Positions 1 through 8,756 of a stretch of DNA of 50,790 nucleotides are shown here, piece after piece. Under the pieces are notes generated by a model, which was given only the letters and a program-made list of their open reading frames with translations, ran no database searches and was not told where the DNA came from. This DNA is from an uncultured Collinsella sp. (GTDB taxonomy: Bacteria > Actinomycetota > Coriobacteriia > Coriobacteriales > Coriobacteriaceae). The position numbers were made by a program, and so were the translations under genes. Where the stretch lies: the NCBI GenBank assembly GCA_902497025.1, contig CABVDJ010000014.1, forward strand, positions 1 through 50,790, read 5' to 3'. Within the stretch, counting starts at the first letter, position 1. Each line of letters opens with the position of its first letter.

Positions 1-50
1 CAGCCTGCGGCTACCCTCGAGAACCGAGCTCTACACCAACATTCGGGACA

Positions 51-446
51 CTACCAGTAGACGCGCTGGTCCTTGCCCGCGTCGCCGCCAAAGGTAAAGC
101 GGCTGCCGATATTGGCGAAGGTCTCCTTGATGGAGTCGCCCAGGTTGCCGCTAAAGACGCTCGGCTCGCTGCCGGTGTCAAAGACGAACTCACCGGGCTC
201 CAGCGCGACTTCGATGATCTTGCCGTTTTGCACCACGAGCATGCCCTGGCCGTCGTTGACGGCGATGACCGAGCCGTTGGAGATGACGTTGTCCTCGCCG
301 CGCGTGTTGGAGCTGCGGCCACCGGTGCGTTTGCTGCCCTTGCAGGCCAAGACGTCAGCAGGCATCGATTCGCAATAGATAAATTCCTTCCACTGGTCGG
401 CCATGACGCCGCCGGCAGCTCCCAATCCAGCTTTCAAGAGTCCCAT
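51..446 (-). pseudogene. SPFH/Band-7 domain protein, N-terminal fragment (YdjI-like)
   Basis: The 131-residue product begins MGLLKAGLGAAGGVMADQWKE and contains the early SPFH segment (roughly residues 17-125, with FIYCESMPADVL and DNVISNGSVIAVNDGQGMLV). Complete relatives (B. subtilis YdjI type) run to roughly 300-400 residues and act as membrane-associated scaffold proteins. Here the frame stops right after DQRVYW, where family members normally continue into another beta strand (YY or YF, then NTKE-like), and none of the three frames in the remaining 50 bases resumes the domain. The gene therefore looks truncated by rearrangement, frameshift or an assembly join. The start has an AAAGGA Shine-Dalgarno sequence. 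It lies 48 bases downstream of the zinc-ribbon membrane protein and is the last gene of that operon. Confidence is high for family, moderate for true truncation because the window edge is close. Confidence 0.6.
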
Positions 447-494
447 GGTGATCTTCCTTTCTTGTCAAAGGCCGGGTGGTATTGGTTGGATTGC

Positions 495-1817
495 TTAGTC
501 GTCCTTGTCGTCTTTCATGACAACGGTGGTCTCGGTGTGGCTGAAGGTGTCGTGCTTCTCGGTCAGGTCGAGCTCGCCGCAGTACTCGTCGGCGTGGGTG
601 GCCTCGTTGGCCGTCTTGAGCTGGCCTACCAGTAGCACGTCTCCGATAATCACGATGATCAGCGGCGCGATGACGTTGATGAGGATGCCCTCGATATCAA
701 AGGTGAGGTAATCCGGATCGAAGGCGTATTCCCCCATAAAGAGAATCTGGGAGAGGATAAATCCGATCACGAAGAACAGCACCGAGGCGATGGCGAGCTT
801 GGGCTTGGAGCAGGGGAGCTCGCCGACCAAGCGGCCGGTCTGGCCGTTCATGGCAAACAGGTAGCTCTTGCCGTTCCACGAGGTGGAGAGCATCCAGACG
901 GGGAACAGGGCGTAGTCGCTGTCTTCCCAGGTGTAGTCGAGCTGCTTGCTTTCGACCGTGGCATCGTCGTATTCGTCGACGACGGTCTCGCGCAGGGCCG
1001 AGATTGTGCTTTCTTCCATACGGCGTTCGGCGCGCGCCTTGCAGGTCTCGCAGTCCTCGTCGTAACGGTTGGCGATGTAGCCGGGCATATATGCGACCGA
1101 GAACGGGCGCAGCGCGTCGTAGTCAAACGGCTCGATGGCGTCCATGTGGCCGTCGGGCATCTTGGACGATCCGTCGACGGGCACGCGCTCAAACGAGATA
1201 TTGCCTTTACGGTAGGCGTCGTAGTGGTCGGTGGTCGTGACGGTGCGATCGGATTCCTCGGTTACGGTCTCGTTGGTTGCGTCGAAGCACACTTCGCCGT
1301 CCACGCGGGCACCGTAGAGCCAAAACGGCACGTAAACGCCTTGGACTTCGTCGATATGGTTGCCGGTGACAAAGCTCTTGGGCAGCAGGATCTTGCCCTT
1401 GTAGTGCTTCTTGAGCGCGGTCATGACATCGTCGCGCCCGAGCTTAAACGGAATCACCAGGTCGGGTGAGAAGTCGCCCGAGAGCTGGCCGGGTGCCACG
1501 GCGGGGTTGCCGCAGTACGGACAGGTGGTGACGGCGACGGTGCCGTCCGAGATCAGTTCGGCGCCACACGACGAGCAAATATAGCCGGCGTTTTGAGCCA
1601 GCTCCTGCACGGCATCGTCGACAGCAGGCTTGGGGGCCGCGGTTGCGGCATCGGCTTTGGCATCTGCCTTGTCCTGGCGCTCGCGATAGAGAGCCTCGAC
1701 TTCTTCGACTTCAAAACGCGAATCGCAGTAGTCGCAGACGAGCTTTTGCTCGGCACTGGCAAAGTGAAGGGGACCGCCACACGCGGGGCACTGATAGTTG
1801 ACACTCTCGAAGGCCAT
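495..1817 (-). CDS. Zinc-ribbon membrane protein (YdjG-like)
   Basis: A 440-residue protein. Two zinc-ribbon pairs lie at the N-terminus: CPACGG with CDYC (about residues 10-32) and CSSCG with CPYCGNP (about 81-104). A soluble beta-rich middle follows, then two hydrophobic membrane segments near the C-terminus (about 345-365 and 383-405), and an acidic tail ending DDKDD. It resembles TFIIB-type zinc-ribbon proteins such as B. subtilis YdjG, encoded with SPFH (YdjI) partners and linked to PspA-type envelope-stress loci. The substrate is unknown. It sits between the DUF4428-like gene (24-base gap) and the SPFH gene (48-base gap) on the same strand, so the three probably form one operon and one membrane-surface complex. 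The last point is inferred from context. Confidence 0.75.
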   Translation of the reverse strand: MAFESVNYQCPACGGPLHFASAEQKLVCDYCDSRFEVEEVEALYRERQDKADAKADAATAAPKPAVDDAVQELAQNAGYICSSCGAELISDGTVAVTTCPYCGNPAVAPGQLSGDFSPDLVIPFKLGRDDVMTALKKHYKGKILLPKSFVTGNHIDEVQGVYVPFWLYGARVDGEVCFDATNETVTEESDRTVTTTDHYDAYRKGNISFERVPVDGSSKMPDGHMDAIEPFDYDALRPFSVAYMPGYIANRYDEDCETCKARAERRMEESTISALRETVVDEYDDATVESKQLDYTWEDSDYALFPVWMLSTSWNGKSYLFAMNGQTGRLVGELPCSKPKLAIASVLFFVIGFILSQILFMGEYAFDPDYLTFDIEGILINVIAPLIIVIIGDVLLVGQLKTANEATHADEYCGELDLTEKHDTFSHTETTVVMKDDKDD

Positions 1818-1841
1818 GATCGGTCCTTTCCGTGCCGGAGG

Positions 1842-2579
1842 CTATGCGCCGATGGCGCCGCCGCAGTATTCGCAGCGCCCACTGGCATCGGGAATGGTGG
1901 TTGCACCGCAGAAGGGGCAGGTGACCGCGGTCTTGGGGGCCTTAGCGGCCACGACGCTGTCGCGTGTCTCCTGGCGCAGCTGCACCAGCGCGTCGCGGAC
2001 CTCGGTTGCCTGGCGCTTGGCCTCGCGGTACTCGATGGAACCGCGCTGATCGATGGTGGAGTCGTTCACGCGCAGGTTGATCTCGGTAAAGTACGGCGTG
2101 TTGACGTGAATGGTCAGGTTAAAGTCGTAATCCAGGTCGTAGCGCGGCGGGTTGTAGCTCTCGCGCTCGCCGTCCTTGGTCTCGCGATAGATCTCGGTGC
2201 GCTGCTCGTCGATATCCATATCGCAGCCGAGTACCTGCGAGAACTCGATGATGTCGGGATTGGCGTCGCGCCAGCGGCTCTGCGAAGTGATGATCAGCAG
2301 GCCCGCGTCCTCATCGAGCATAATATTGGTGCGCCCGGCAGAAAGCGTGCGCGTGGGGTTGAACGAAGACAGGCGCTCGGCGTTGGCCTCGCGGTAGGCG
2401 AGTTGCTCACGGATATCGTCCGCGGTGCTGGAGCGATAGCCGTGAAAGTAGGGGGAGAGCTTGCCGGCGCACTCTTTGCACAGGTAGCCTTCATTGATTT
2501 TTGTCTTACCTAGAAGTCCCAGCTCGGTACCGCAAATCGCGCACTCTTTCTTCTCGAACATCTTGTCAAAGAAGCCCAT
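1842..2579 (-). CDS. DUF4428-type zinc-ribbon protein
   Basis: A 245-residue soluble protein. The N-terminus MGFFDKMFEKKECAICGTEL carries a CxxC pair (about residues 14-17) answered by CKEC (about 34-37), as in DUF4428 N-terminal domains. The centre (about 60-190) is a beta-rich region without a motif I recognise, although the phrase DYDFNLTIHVNTPYFTEINL suggests a PH-like or C2-like strand pattern. A second zinc ribbon, CPFCGATTIP...CEYCGG, ends the protein. It is the first gene of the three-gene zinc-ribbon/SPFH operon. No enzymatic residues are evident. A role as an adaptor or targeting factor for the SPFH assembly is inference from synteny only. Confidence 0.7.
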   Translation of the reverse strand: MGFFDKMFEKKECAICGTELGLLGKTKINEGYLCKECAGKLSPYFHGYRSSTADDIREQLAYREANAERLSSFNPTRTLSAGRTNIMLDEDAGLLIITSQSRWRDANPDIIEFSQVLGCDMDIDEQRTEIYRETKDGERESYNPPRYDLDYDFNLTIHVNTPYFTEINLRVNDSTIDQRGSIEYREAKRQATEVRDALVQLRQETRDSVVAAKAPKTAVTCPFCGATTIPDASGRCEYCGGAIGA

Positions 2580-2946
2580 GGCTGCCTCCCATCAACAGGT
2601 AGCGTGTGTCACTTTTGATGATGGGGGAGTGCGCGATCCTTCGCGATACCCAGACGGCTCAAGGAGTCTCCACAACTGGGACACATGGCCCATTTTTTGA
2701 CTAGTCGTTGGGGACGTTCTCAAACGACTAGTCGCGGGGGACACTCTTCGGCCACTCATTGGGGACGTACTTAAATGAGTGGTAGTTGGAGACACTCCTG
2801 GCCGAGCTAGAGATCGCGCGTGTCCCTTCTGGTCCATGCGGCTCAAAATCGCGGCGTGATGTGGACGGCTGGGGTCGAATTGGCAGCATTTCGAGCCTGG
2901 CTTCGATATTGAGACTGGTTCTTTATTAAAATAGATTTCCAGACAA
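2580..2946. repeat. Intergenic region with two GGGGAC-loop palindromes
   Basis: This gap separates divergent genes. It holds two stem-loops of one family. At 2699-2733 the arms are GACTAGTCGTT and AACGACTAGTC around a 13-base loop starting GGGGACGTTC. At 2752-2782 the arms are CCACTCATT and AATGAGTGG around a 13-base loop starting GGGGACGTAC. The arms differ but each is self-complementary, while the loop is nearly constant. Related units follow at 8805, 12232, 32141 and 32195. Shorter GGGGACACTCC/GGAGACACTCC units are interspersed (2738, 2789). No convincing gene is present. Confidence 0.75.
2909..2937 (+). promoter_or_regulatory. Predicted sigma-70-type promoter of the LuxR-family gene
   Basis: TTGAGA at 2909-2914, a 17-base AT-rich spacer, then TAGATT at 2932-2937. 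Initiation would fall near 2944, leaving a leader of about 24 bases before the ATG at 2968. The match was made by eye to the housekeeping consensus. Confidence 0.5.
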
Positions 2947-2967
2947 TTGAGCGGCTGGGGGTTAACC

Positions 2968-4512
2968 ATGAGGGGCATGGGAGACACAACCACATATTTG
3001 CGTCGGGGCATTCGGGAGATTATATGCCTGGCGCTGTTCTTCTTCACGTTTTTGGCGTGCGAGTATCTTTTTGATGTGCGCATGGCCGAGTTCGTGTCTC
3101 CGGACGAGGTTGTTATTTATGAGAGCCTTGTCATCGGCGCGAGCGTGATTGGCTTCTTTGTGCGTCCCATTCTGTACTATCGCCGTCCCCATGCTATCGA
3201 CGCAACGAGTGACGTCACGGGCGTTTTGCTGGTGGCGGCATTGCTGCTGTTGATTATGGCGGTTCAGGTTGAGGTGGTAATTGCCGGCGGTTTGGTGGCG
3301 TGCTGCGCGCTGGGCTACTGCGGATCGACTGCTCATGCAAATTTTGCGAGGCGCTTTGCGCGAACGCCCTGCTTGGCGCGCGCCGCCGCACTTTCTTACG
3401 CCATGGGCGTTCTGGTGCAGGTTCTCAACCACATGGTGATGCCTGTCGGCATTCCTCAGCAGGCTGTTCTGGTCGTCTGTGCGATCGCGCAGGTGGCGTT
3501 GCTCCACGGTGCCCGACGCGCCAAGCTGCGCGACGAGTCCGATCCCAGCTTTGAACCCAGTGCTGCCGGGCTTTCGGTAGATGCTCTGGAATATGGCGCC
3601 AAGTGGCATGACGATCCCGAGGCAAAGGCGGCATTCCGTCGCGCCGTAGTTCGCCTGACCGTGGCGACGGCGTATCTTTCCAGCGTATTCGCCGCTCTCA
3701 ACGCGGGCTTCACGACCCTGCATGCTGTCGGAACCGTCGATTTGGGCGATTGGCCGCGCCTGCTGCTTGTCGTGAGCTCGTTGGTCGCTGGCGCACTATT
3801 TGACCTGCACGGCCGCTCGTATATGAATATCGGCATGACATGTGCCGCCATACTGTCCACGCTTTCGTTCTTTGTGCTCATCGTCGATGGCAATGGCGGC
3901 AACGAGCTTGCTGCCACGATCATCTTTTATCTGGGCTCGGGCTTTTTCGTGGTGTTCTTTACCACAAAATATGCCGCCGTCTCGCTCTATGCGCGCTGGT
4001 CATATTTTTGGCCGTGCATGGGTCGCGTCGTCAACAACGTGTGCTCGATGTTCGTGACGGCGCCGGCAGTGGCGATTGTCTCGAGTCAAAATGTGCTGGC
4101 TGCGGTCGGTGCGGCGCTCGTGATGTTTGTGGGCATTGCGATTACGCTGCTGGGGCAGTTGGGGCAACGAGCCGATGATGCCGCGATGCGGGACGGACTG
4201 CCGCTTGCCACCGACGATCTTGGTGGGGATCTTGCGCCCACATGCTCCGACCCCGAGCCCGTGGAGGCAGCGGAGCCCACGTCCGATGAACGCCTCGATG
4301 CCTTCGTCGTCACCTTTGGGCTTACAAGGCGCGAGCGCGATATTCTTGAGGTCTTGGTCGTTTCGGACCAGAGCGTTCAGGACATCGCCACAACGCTTTT
4401 CCTTTCGCGCTCCACGCTCTGTCGTCACATTTCCTCGATCAACAAAAAGACCGGCACCGCCTCGCGCGTGGCCCTCATCAACTTCTTCTGGTCCTGGACA
4501 CCCAAGGACTAG
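2968..4512 (+). CDS. Membrane-spanning LuxR-family transcriptional regulator
   Basis: About 514 residues from the ATG at 2968, which has a GGGGG Shine-Dalgarno sequence a few bases upstream; a TTG start at 2947 would add seven residues. Roughly 400 N-terminal residues form about ten to twelve hydrophobic segments separated by short polar loops (e.g. LALFFFTFLACEYLF, VLLVAALLLLIMAVQVEVVI). An acidic linker follows, then a C-terminal LuxR/GerE helix-turn-helix (LTRRERDILEVLVV...VQDIATTLFLSRSTLCRHI). This architecture is abundant in Coriobacteriia (Eggerthella, Collinsella, Gordonibacter), usually with unknown ligands. The hydrophobic part probably senses a lipophilic or envelope signal directly. 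No cognate target operon is adjacent: mgtA converges on it and the zinc-ribbon operon diverges from it. Family assignment is firm; signal and targets are unknown. Confidence 0.85.
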   Translation: MRGMGDTTTYLRRGIREIICLALFFFTFLACEYLFDVRMAEFVSPDEVVIYESLVIGASVIGFFVRPILYYRRPHAIDATSDVTGVLLVAALLLLIMAVQVEVVIAGGLVACCALGYCGSTAHANFARRFARTPCLARAAALSYAMGVLVQVLNHMVMPVGIPQQAVLVVCAIAQVALLHGARRAKLRDESDPSFEPSAAGLSVDALEYGAKWHDDPEAKAAFRRAVVRLTVATAYLSSVFAALNAGFTTLHAVGTVDLGDWPRLLLVVSSLVAGALFDLHGRSYMNIGMTCAAILSTLSFFVLIVDGNGGNELAATIIFYLGSGFFVVFFTTKYAAVSLYARWSYFWPCMGRVVNNVCSMFVTAPAVAIVSSQNVLAAVGAALVMFVGIAITLLGQLGQRADDAAMRDGLPLATDDLGGDLAPTCSDPEPVEAAEPTSDERLDAFVVTFGLTRRERDILEVLVVSDQSVQDIATTLFLSRSTLCRHISSINKKTGTASRVALINFFWSWTPKD

Positions 4513-4525
4513 CTAATCTCCCAAT

Positions 4526-4594
4526 AAGTCGCGGTGGAATAGTCCCTAAATTAAAGTCACGGGGCTTTAAACAGGAACTATTTCACCGCAACTG
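4526..4594. repeat. Palindromic repeat family R1, copy 1
   Basis: AAGTCGCGGTGGAATAGTCC pairs with GGAACTATTTCACCGCAACT, about 20 bp of stem with a few G-T or mismatched positions. It lies between the convergent luxR and mgtA genes, where it could stop transcription in both directions. Other copies are at 26622, 39550 and 46730. Confidence 0.8.
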
Positions 4595-4693
4595 CTGGGG
4601 GGATAGACTGCGGCGGCGGCAGAGGCAACGGCAGCGGCGTTGGCAGCTGTGGTAGTGGCAACGGCAGCTGGCAGGGTGTTTTCCGCCTACTTG

Positions 4694-7462
4694 CTACAGC
4701 AGCTCGCCGTGGCGGGCAATGTAGCGGCGCTTTGCCAGCTGGGTGAGCGCGATATAGGCGGTAACGATGCAAATGAGCAGCCCAAAAAAGCTCGTGGGCA
4801 GCGGCATGAGGCCGAGCGCATCGGCGATGGGGCTTGCCGGCAGCCAGGTGACGAGCGCCAGGCCCAGCACGGTAAGAACGCACAATGCGGGCGCGGCGTG
4901 GTCGCGCGGGCTCGGCAGATGCGGGGAGCGCAACATGTGGACCACGAGTGTCTGCGACCACATGGACTCGACAAACCAGCCGCTCTGGAAGAGCGCAGCA
5001 AAGGTCGCCATACCCGTGACGTCGCCCGCAGCGGCAAGCTCGGACCAGCTTGCGTCCACGGCGGCGGGGCACACGACAAAGAAGAGCGCGGCGAAGGTCA
5101 CGATGTCAAACAGCGAGCTCACGGGGCCCAGCTCGAGCATAAAGCCCTTGATGGACGCGGCGTCCCAGGCACGCGGGCGGGCAGTCCAGGCGTCATCGAC
5201 GGTGTCCCACGGCAGTGCGATGCACACGATCTCGTAGACCAGCGACAGCAGTACCAGCTGCAGGGCGCTCATGGGCAAAAACGGCAAGAACAGGCTCGCG
5301 ACGGTCACGGACAGCACATTGCCAAAGTTGGAGCTCACCGTGGTCTTGAGGTACTTGAGCAGGTTGCCGTAAGTGCGGCGGCCTTCGATGATGCCGCGCT
5401 CGAGCACGCCCAGGTCCTTCTGAAGCAAGATGATATCGGCGGATTCCTTGGCAATATCGACGGCCGAATCGACCGAGATGCCGCAATCGCTCGCACGCAT
5501 GGCGGCGGCGTCGTTGATGCCGTCGCCCATAAAGCCCACGGTGTGGCCGAGCATCTCGCGCATGACACGTACCAGGCGCGCCTTCTGCAGCGGCGAGAGC
5601 TTGGTGAAGAGGTGGGTTTTCTCGGCGCGCTCGGCAAGTTCGGCGTCATCGAGCGCATCGATCTCGGAGCCGAGCAAGACGTTGCTCGCATCGATACCAA
5701 TCTGCTCGCAGACGGTGGCGGCGACGCGGTCGTTGTCGCCGGTTAGGACCTTGACCGCCACGCCCTTGGCCTCGAGGGTGGCGACGGCGCCCGCGGCACT
5801 TGCTTTGGGCGGATCGAGGAAGGCCAAAAAGCCCATCAGCACCATGTCGCACTCGTCGGCGATGCCAAACTCGCCCACGCAGCGCGGATTGGTCTTCTGC
5901 GCCACGGCAATTACGCGTAGGCCCTCGGCGTTAAGTCCGGCGATCTGCTTGCGAATCTGGGCGAGCTTCTCGTCGGTGAGCGGCTGAGCGATGCCATCGA
6001 TCTCGACAAAGGAGCAGATCTCGAGCATTTCCTCGGCGGCGCCCTTGGTAACCATCTGGGTTTTGCCTTGGGCGTCGGCGACAACTACGCTCAGGCGACG
6101 GCGCGAGAAATCGAAGGGAACCTCGTCGACCTTGGTGTAGCGGTCGCGCAGGCTCTGGCCCAGCATGGAATCGGGTGCGACGGTCGAGGGTGTCACATCG
6201 GCACGGTCGATTACGGCCAGGTCGATAAGATTTTTGAGGCCGGTCTGGAAGAAGCTGTTCAAAAACGCATGGCGCAGCACGCGCGCGTCCTCGTTGCCAT
6301 CGGTGTTGAGGTAGCGCTCGAGCACGATGCGGTCTTCGGTGAGGGTGCCGGTCTTGTCGCAGCACAGGACGTCCATCGCTCCGAGGTTTTGAATCGCCGG
6401 CAGCTCCTTGACGATAACCTGGCGACGGGCGAGGTCCTTGGCGCCCTGCGACAGGCTCGTGGTCACGATGACGGGAAGCATCTGCGGCGTGATGCCCACG
6501 GCCACGCTCGTGGCGAACAGCAGCGCGTCGATGACGTTGCCCTTGGTGGCGGCGTTGATGGCAAAGACGGCCGGCGCCATAACGAGCATCAGGCGCACCA
6601 GCAGCATGGAGACGCTCGAGACGCCGCGGTCAAACGCGCTTTTTTCGCCGCGCCCGTTGAGCATCTTGGCGATGCCGCCCAGGTAGGTGTCCGAGCCGGT
6701 GGCAACGACAAGCGCCATGGCGGCGCCGTTTTGCACGGAGGTGCCGGTAAAGACGATGTTCTTGCAGGCAGAGAGTGGCAGTGCGGAGCCGTCGGCGCCC
6801 TCGACGACGGTGACGGCGGTGGTCTTCTCGACGGCCTCGCTCTCGCCGGTGAGTGCGGACTCGATCACAAACAGGTCGCGCGCGGTGATGATGCGGGCGT
6901 CTGCTGGCACCATATCGCCGGCAGAGAGGCGGATTACATCGCCGGGGACGAGCTCGTCGAAGGGGATCTCGATGCGCCCGCCGTCGCGCAGGGCGGTGCA
7001 AGTGTTGGAGACCAGGTCCTTAAGGGCCTCGGCCGCATTGCCGCTGCGGGCTTCCTGGATAAACTTCATACCGCCCGATACCAGCAGCATGATGCCGATG
7101 ACGATGACCGTGGAGGGGTCGCGCTGCGGCTCGGGTACGGCGAGCACGTCGATGTAGAGCGAGACCAGCGCGAGCGCGGCGAGGATGCCGGCGAAGGGAT
7201 CGATGAACGCGTCGGCGATGCGGCGGGCGAGCGTTTTGGTCGTTGCCTCGATGGTGTTGGGGCCGACGGCGTTCAGGCGCTCAGTTGCCTGCTCGACGGT
7301 GAGGCCGTTTGCCGTGGCGTCAAGCAGTACGAGGGCGTCCTCGGCACTATGGGTGGCGGCGAATATGGTGTTCTTGGATAGGCCGGTATGAGCGGCAGGG
7401 CGCGCCGTGCGGCGGCGCTTGGAGATGGCTTCGAGTACCGTGACGGTTTTGAGCATCAGCAT
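4694..7462 (-). CDS. mgtA: Magnesium-translocating P-type ATPase
   Basis: A 922-residue P3B-type ATPase importing Mg2+ across the cytoplasmic membrane at the cost of ATP. Visible landmarks: a cation-ATPase N-terminal segment (TANGLTVEQATERLNAVGPN), the actuator loop (about 200-215, SALTGES), the phosphorylation motif DKTGTLTED (about residue 370), LTGDN, the hinge GDGINDAAAMR, and six C-terminal membrane helices. Length fits MgtA/MgtB (about 900). The start at 7462 has an AAGGAGGA Shine-Dalgarno sequence. It is a single-gene unit, divergent from pyrE across 436 bases. MgtA genes are usually induced by low magnesium. The leader contains a hairpin at about 7553-7580, but I cannot match it to a known Mg2+ riboswitch. 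Confidence 0.93.
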   Translation of the reverse strand: MLMLKTVTVLEAISKRRRTARPAAHTGLSKNTIFAATHSAEDALVLLDATANGLTVEQATERLNAVGPNTIEATTKTLARRIADAFIDPFAGILAALALVSLYIDVLAVPEPQRDPSTVIVIGIMLLVSGGMKFIQEARSGNAAEALKDLVSNTCTALRDGGRIEIPFDELVPGDVIRLSAGDMVPADARIITARDLFVIESALTGESEAVEKTTAVTVVEGADGSALPLSACKNIVFTGTSVQNGAAMALVVATGSDTYLGGIAKMLNGRGEKSAFDRGVSSVSMLLVRLMLVMAPAVFAINAATKGNVIDALLFATSVAVGITPQMLPVIVTTSLSQGAKDLARRQVIVKELPAIQNLGAMDVLCCDKTGTLTEDRIVLERYLNTDGNEDARVLRHAFLNSFFQTGLKNLIDLAVIDRADVTPSTVAPDSMLGQSLRDRYTKVDEVPFDFSRRRLSVVVADAQGKTQMVTKGAAEEMLEICSFVEIDGIAQPLTDEKLAQIRKQIAGLNAEGLRVIAVAQKTNPRCVGEFGIADECDMVLMGFLAFLDPPKASAAGAVATLEAKGVAVKVLTGDNDRVAATVCEQIGIDASNVLLGSEIDALDDAELAERAEKTHLFTKLSPLQKARLVRVMREMLGHTVGFMGDGINDAAAMRASDCGISVDSAVDIAKESADIILLQKDLGVLERGIIEGRRTYGNLLKYLKTTVSSNFGNVLSVTVASLFLPFLPMSALQLVLLSLVYEIVCIALPWDTVDDAWTARPRAWDAASIKGFMLELGPVSSLFDIVTFAALFFVVCPAAVDASWSELAAAGDVTGMATFAALFQSGWFVESMWSQTLVVHMLRSPHLPSPRDHAAPALCVLTVLGLALVTWLPASPIADALGLMPLPTSFFGLLICIVTAYIALTQLAKRRYIARHGELL

Positions 7463-7898
7463 AGGGTCCTCCTTGTTGAGGGGAGTTAGCGTACGTGTCG
7501 TATTTGCTTCAAAAAACCTAGATGTCGCTCACGTCAAGCTCTTGAGCCCACAAAGGGTGCAGCGCGCCTTTGTGGTGGTTTTGGCGATCTGCCGGTGGCG
7601 TTTATGCGTGTGCGGAGTCCTCGCGGCGTGCCGAGGGCGACATGCAGGTTTTTCGACTAGGACTGCCTTCCATGGCACACCTCCTAAAGGCTGAGCGCAG
7701 CGCGCTTTGGGTATCTCGTACCCCTTTTAATCCGCCCGTATTCTTGATGAGGGGGTTTGACATGTCAACCCCATTGTTCGGAAAACCATTTCCCCTGACA
7801 AAGCCTTTACAGAATGCCGTGGCCCCAAAGCGCGCCCGCATCGACGCTTCGCCTGCGCTAAACTGGAAGGCACGTACGCGATTACGAGAGGAGCCCGC
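7463..7898. promoter_or_regulatory. mgtA/pyrE divergent control region with palindromes
   Basis: This 436-base region holds two palindromes. One is a hairpin, CCACAAAGG...CCTTTGTGG, at about 7553-7580, related to the CCACAAAGG hairpins at 34.9 and 36.2 kb; it would lie in the mgtA leader. The other, at 7752-7772, is GGGGTTTGACATGTCAACCC plus one C: arms GGGGTT/AACCCC and GACA/TGTC offset by one T, a plausible repressor site near the pyrE promoter. I see no gene with a credible start. Confidence 0.4.
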
Positions 7899-8579
7899 AT
7901 GGAGGCTTACAAGCAAGAGTTCATCAAGTTTATGGTCGAGTCCGACGTTCTTAAGTTCGGCAGCTTTACGCTCAAGAGCGGCCGTCAGTCCCCGTTCTTT
8001 ATGAACGCCGGCGCTTACGTGACGGGCTATCAGCTCAAGAAGCTGGGCGAGTATTACGCCCAAGCCATCCACGATAACTTTGGCGACGACTTTGATGTGC
8101 TGTTTGGACCGGCCTACAAGGGTATTCCGCTGGCCGTCGTGACCGCAATTGCCTACCACGAGCTGTACGGCAAGGAGGTCAAGTACTGCTGCGACCGCAA
8201 GGAGGCCAAGGACCACGGTGCCGATAAGGGCAACCTGCTGGGTTATGAGCCCAAGGACGGCGACCGTGTGGTCATGGTCGAGGACGTTACCACCAGCGGC
8301 AAGTCCATCGACGAGACCTATCCCAAGGTCAAGGCTGCTGCCGATGTCGAGATCAAGGGCCTGATCGTGTCCCTCAACCGCATGGAGGTCGGCAAGGGCG
8401 GTGTGACCACCGCGCAGAAGGAGATCGAGGCCAAGTACGGTTTCCCCGTCGCGAGCATCGTCTCCATGGCTGAGGTCGTCGAGACCCTCTACAACCACGA
8501 GATCGACGGCAAGGTTGTCATCGACGACGAGCTCAAGACCGCCATCGACGCCTACTACGAGCAGTACGGAGCGCGTTAG
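7899..8579 (+). CDS. pyrE: Orotate phosphoribosyltransferase
   Basis: A 226-residue enzyme that joins orotate to PRPP to give OMP in de novo pyrimidine synthesis (cytoplasm). The PRPP-binding loop is clear: VVMVEDVTTSGKS (about residues 122-134). The N-terminal FGSFTLKSGRQSPFFMN segment and the FGPAYKGIPLAV motif are typical of the OPRTase family, and length is normal (about 210-230). GAGAGGAG precedes the ATG. It is transcribed alone, away from mgtA; other pyr genes are not in the window. The TAG stop (8577-8579) lies inside the first hairpin of a composite repeat module that probably ends the transcript. Confidence 0.95.
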   Translation: MEAYKQEFIKFMVESDVLKFGSFTLKSGRQSPFFMNAGAYVTGYQLKKLGEYYAQAIHDNFGDDFDVLFGPAYKGIPLAVVTAIAYHELYGKEVKYCCDRKEAKDHGADKGNLLGYEPKDGDRVVMVEDVTTSGKSIDETYPKVKAAADVEIKGLIVSLNRMEVGKGGVTTAQKEIEAKYGFPVASIVSMAEVVETLYNHEIDGKVVIDDELKTAIDAYYEQYGAR

Positions 8580-8756
8580 TTACGGCGTTTTACCAAACGC
8601 CGTAACTGCTCGACGCTGCGCGGGCCGCATTTGGACAATCTGACGTTCAACTTCAAGGGCGCGACCAGAAGGTCAGCGCCCTTTCGTTTCACGTCACCTT
8701 GTCTCAAATGCGACCCGCTCGCTGTCCGTTCTCTACCTGCGGCGTCGTCTTGCTCC
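8578..8756 (+). repeat. Composite structured module M, copy A (3' of pyrE)
   Basis: It opens with a perfect 13-bp hairpin, AGTTACGGCGTTT/AAACGCCGTAACT with loop TACC (8578-8607), overlapping the pyrE stop. GACGCTGCGCG follows, then a long-range stem (GCATTTG at 8627-8633 with CAAATGC at 8705-8711; GACAA with TTGTC). That stem encloses an inner hairpin GGGCGcGACCagaaGGTCaG closing with CGCCC (8657-8681). It ends with GCTCGCTGTCC and a CTGCGGCGTCGTCTTGCTC tail. Copies B, C and D (12024, 31950, 46106) keep the architecture with changed stem sequences. Confidence 0.8.

Noticed and set aside
5193..5486. Arg-rich minus-strand frames inside mgtA, pyrE, hyp and PTS genes
   Set aside because: Arg/Pro/Ser-rich translations typical of out-of-frame GC-rich code.
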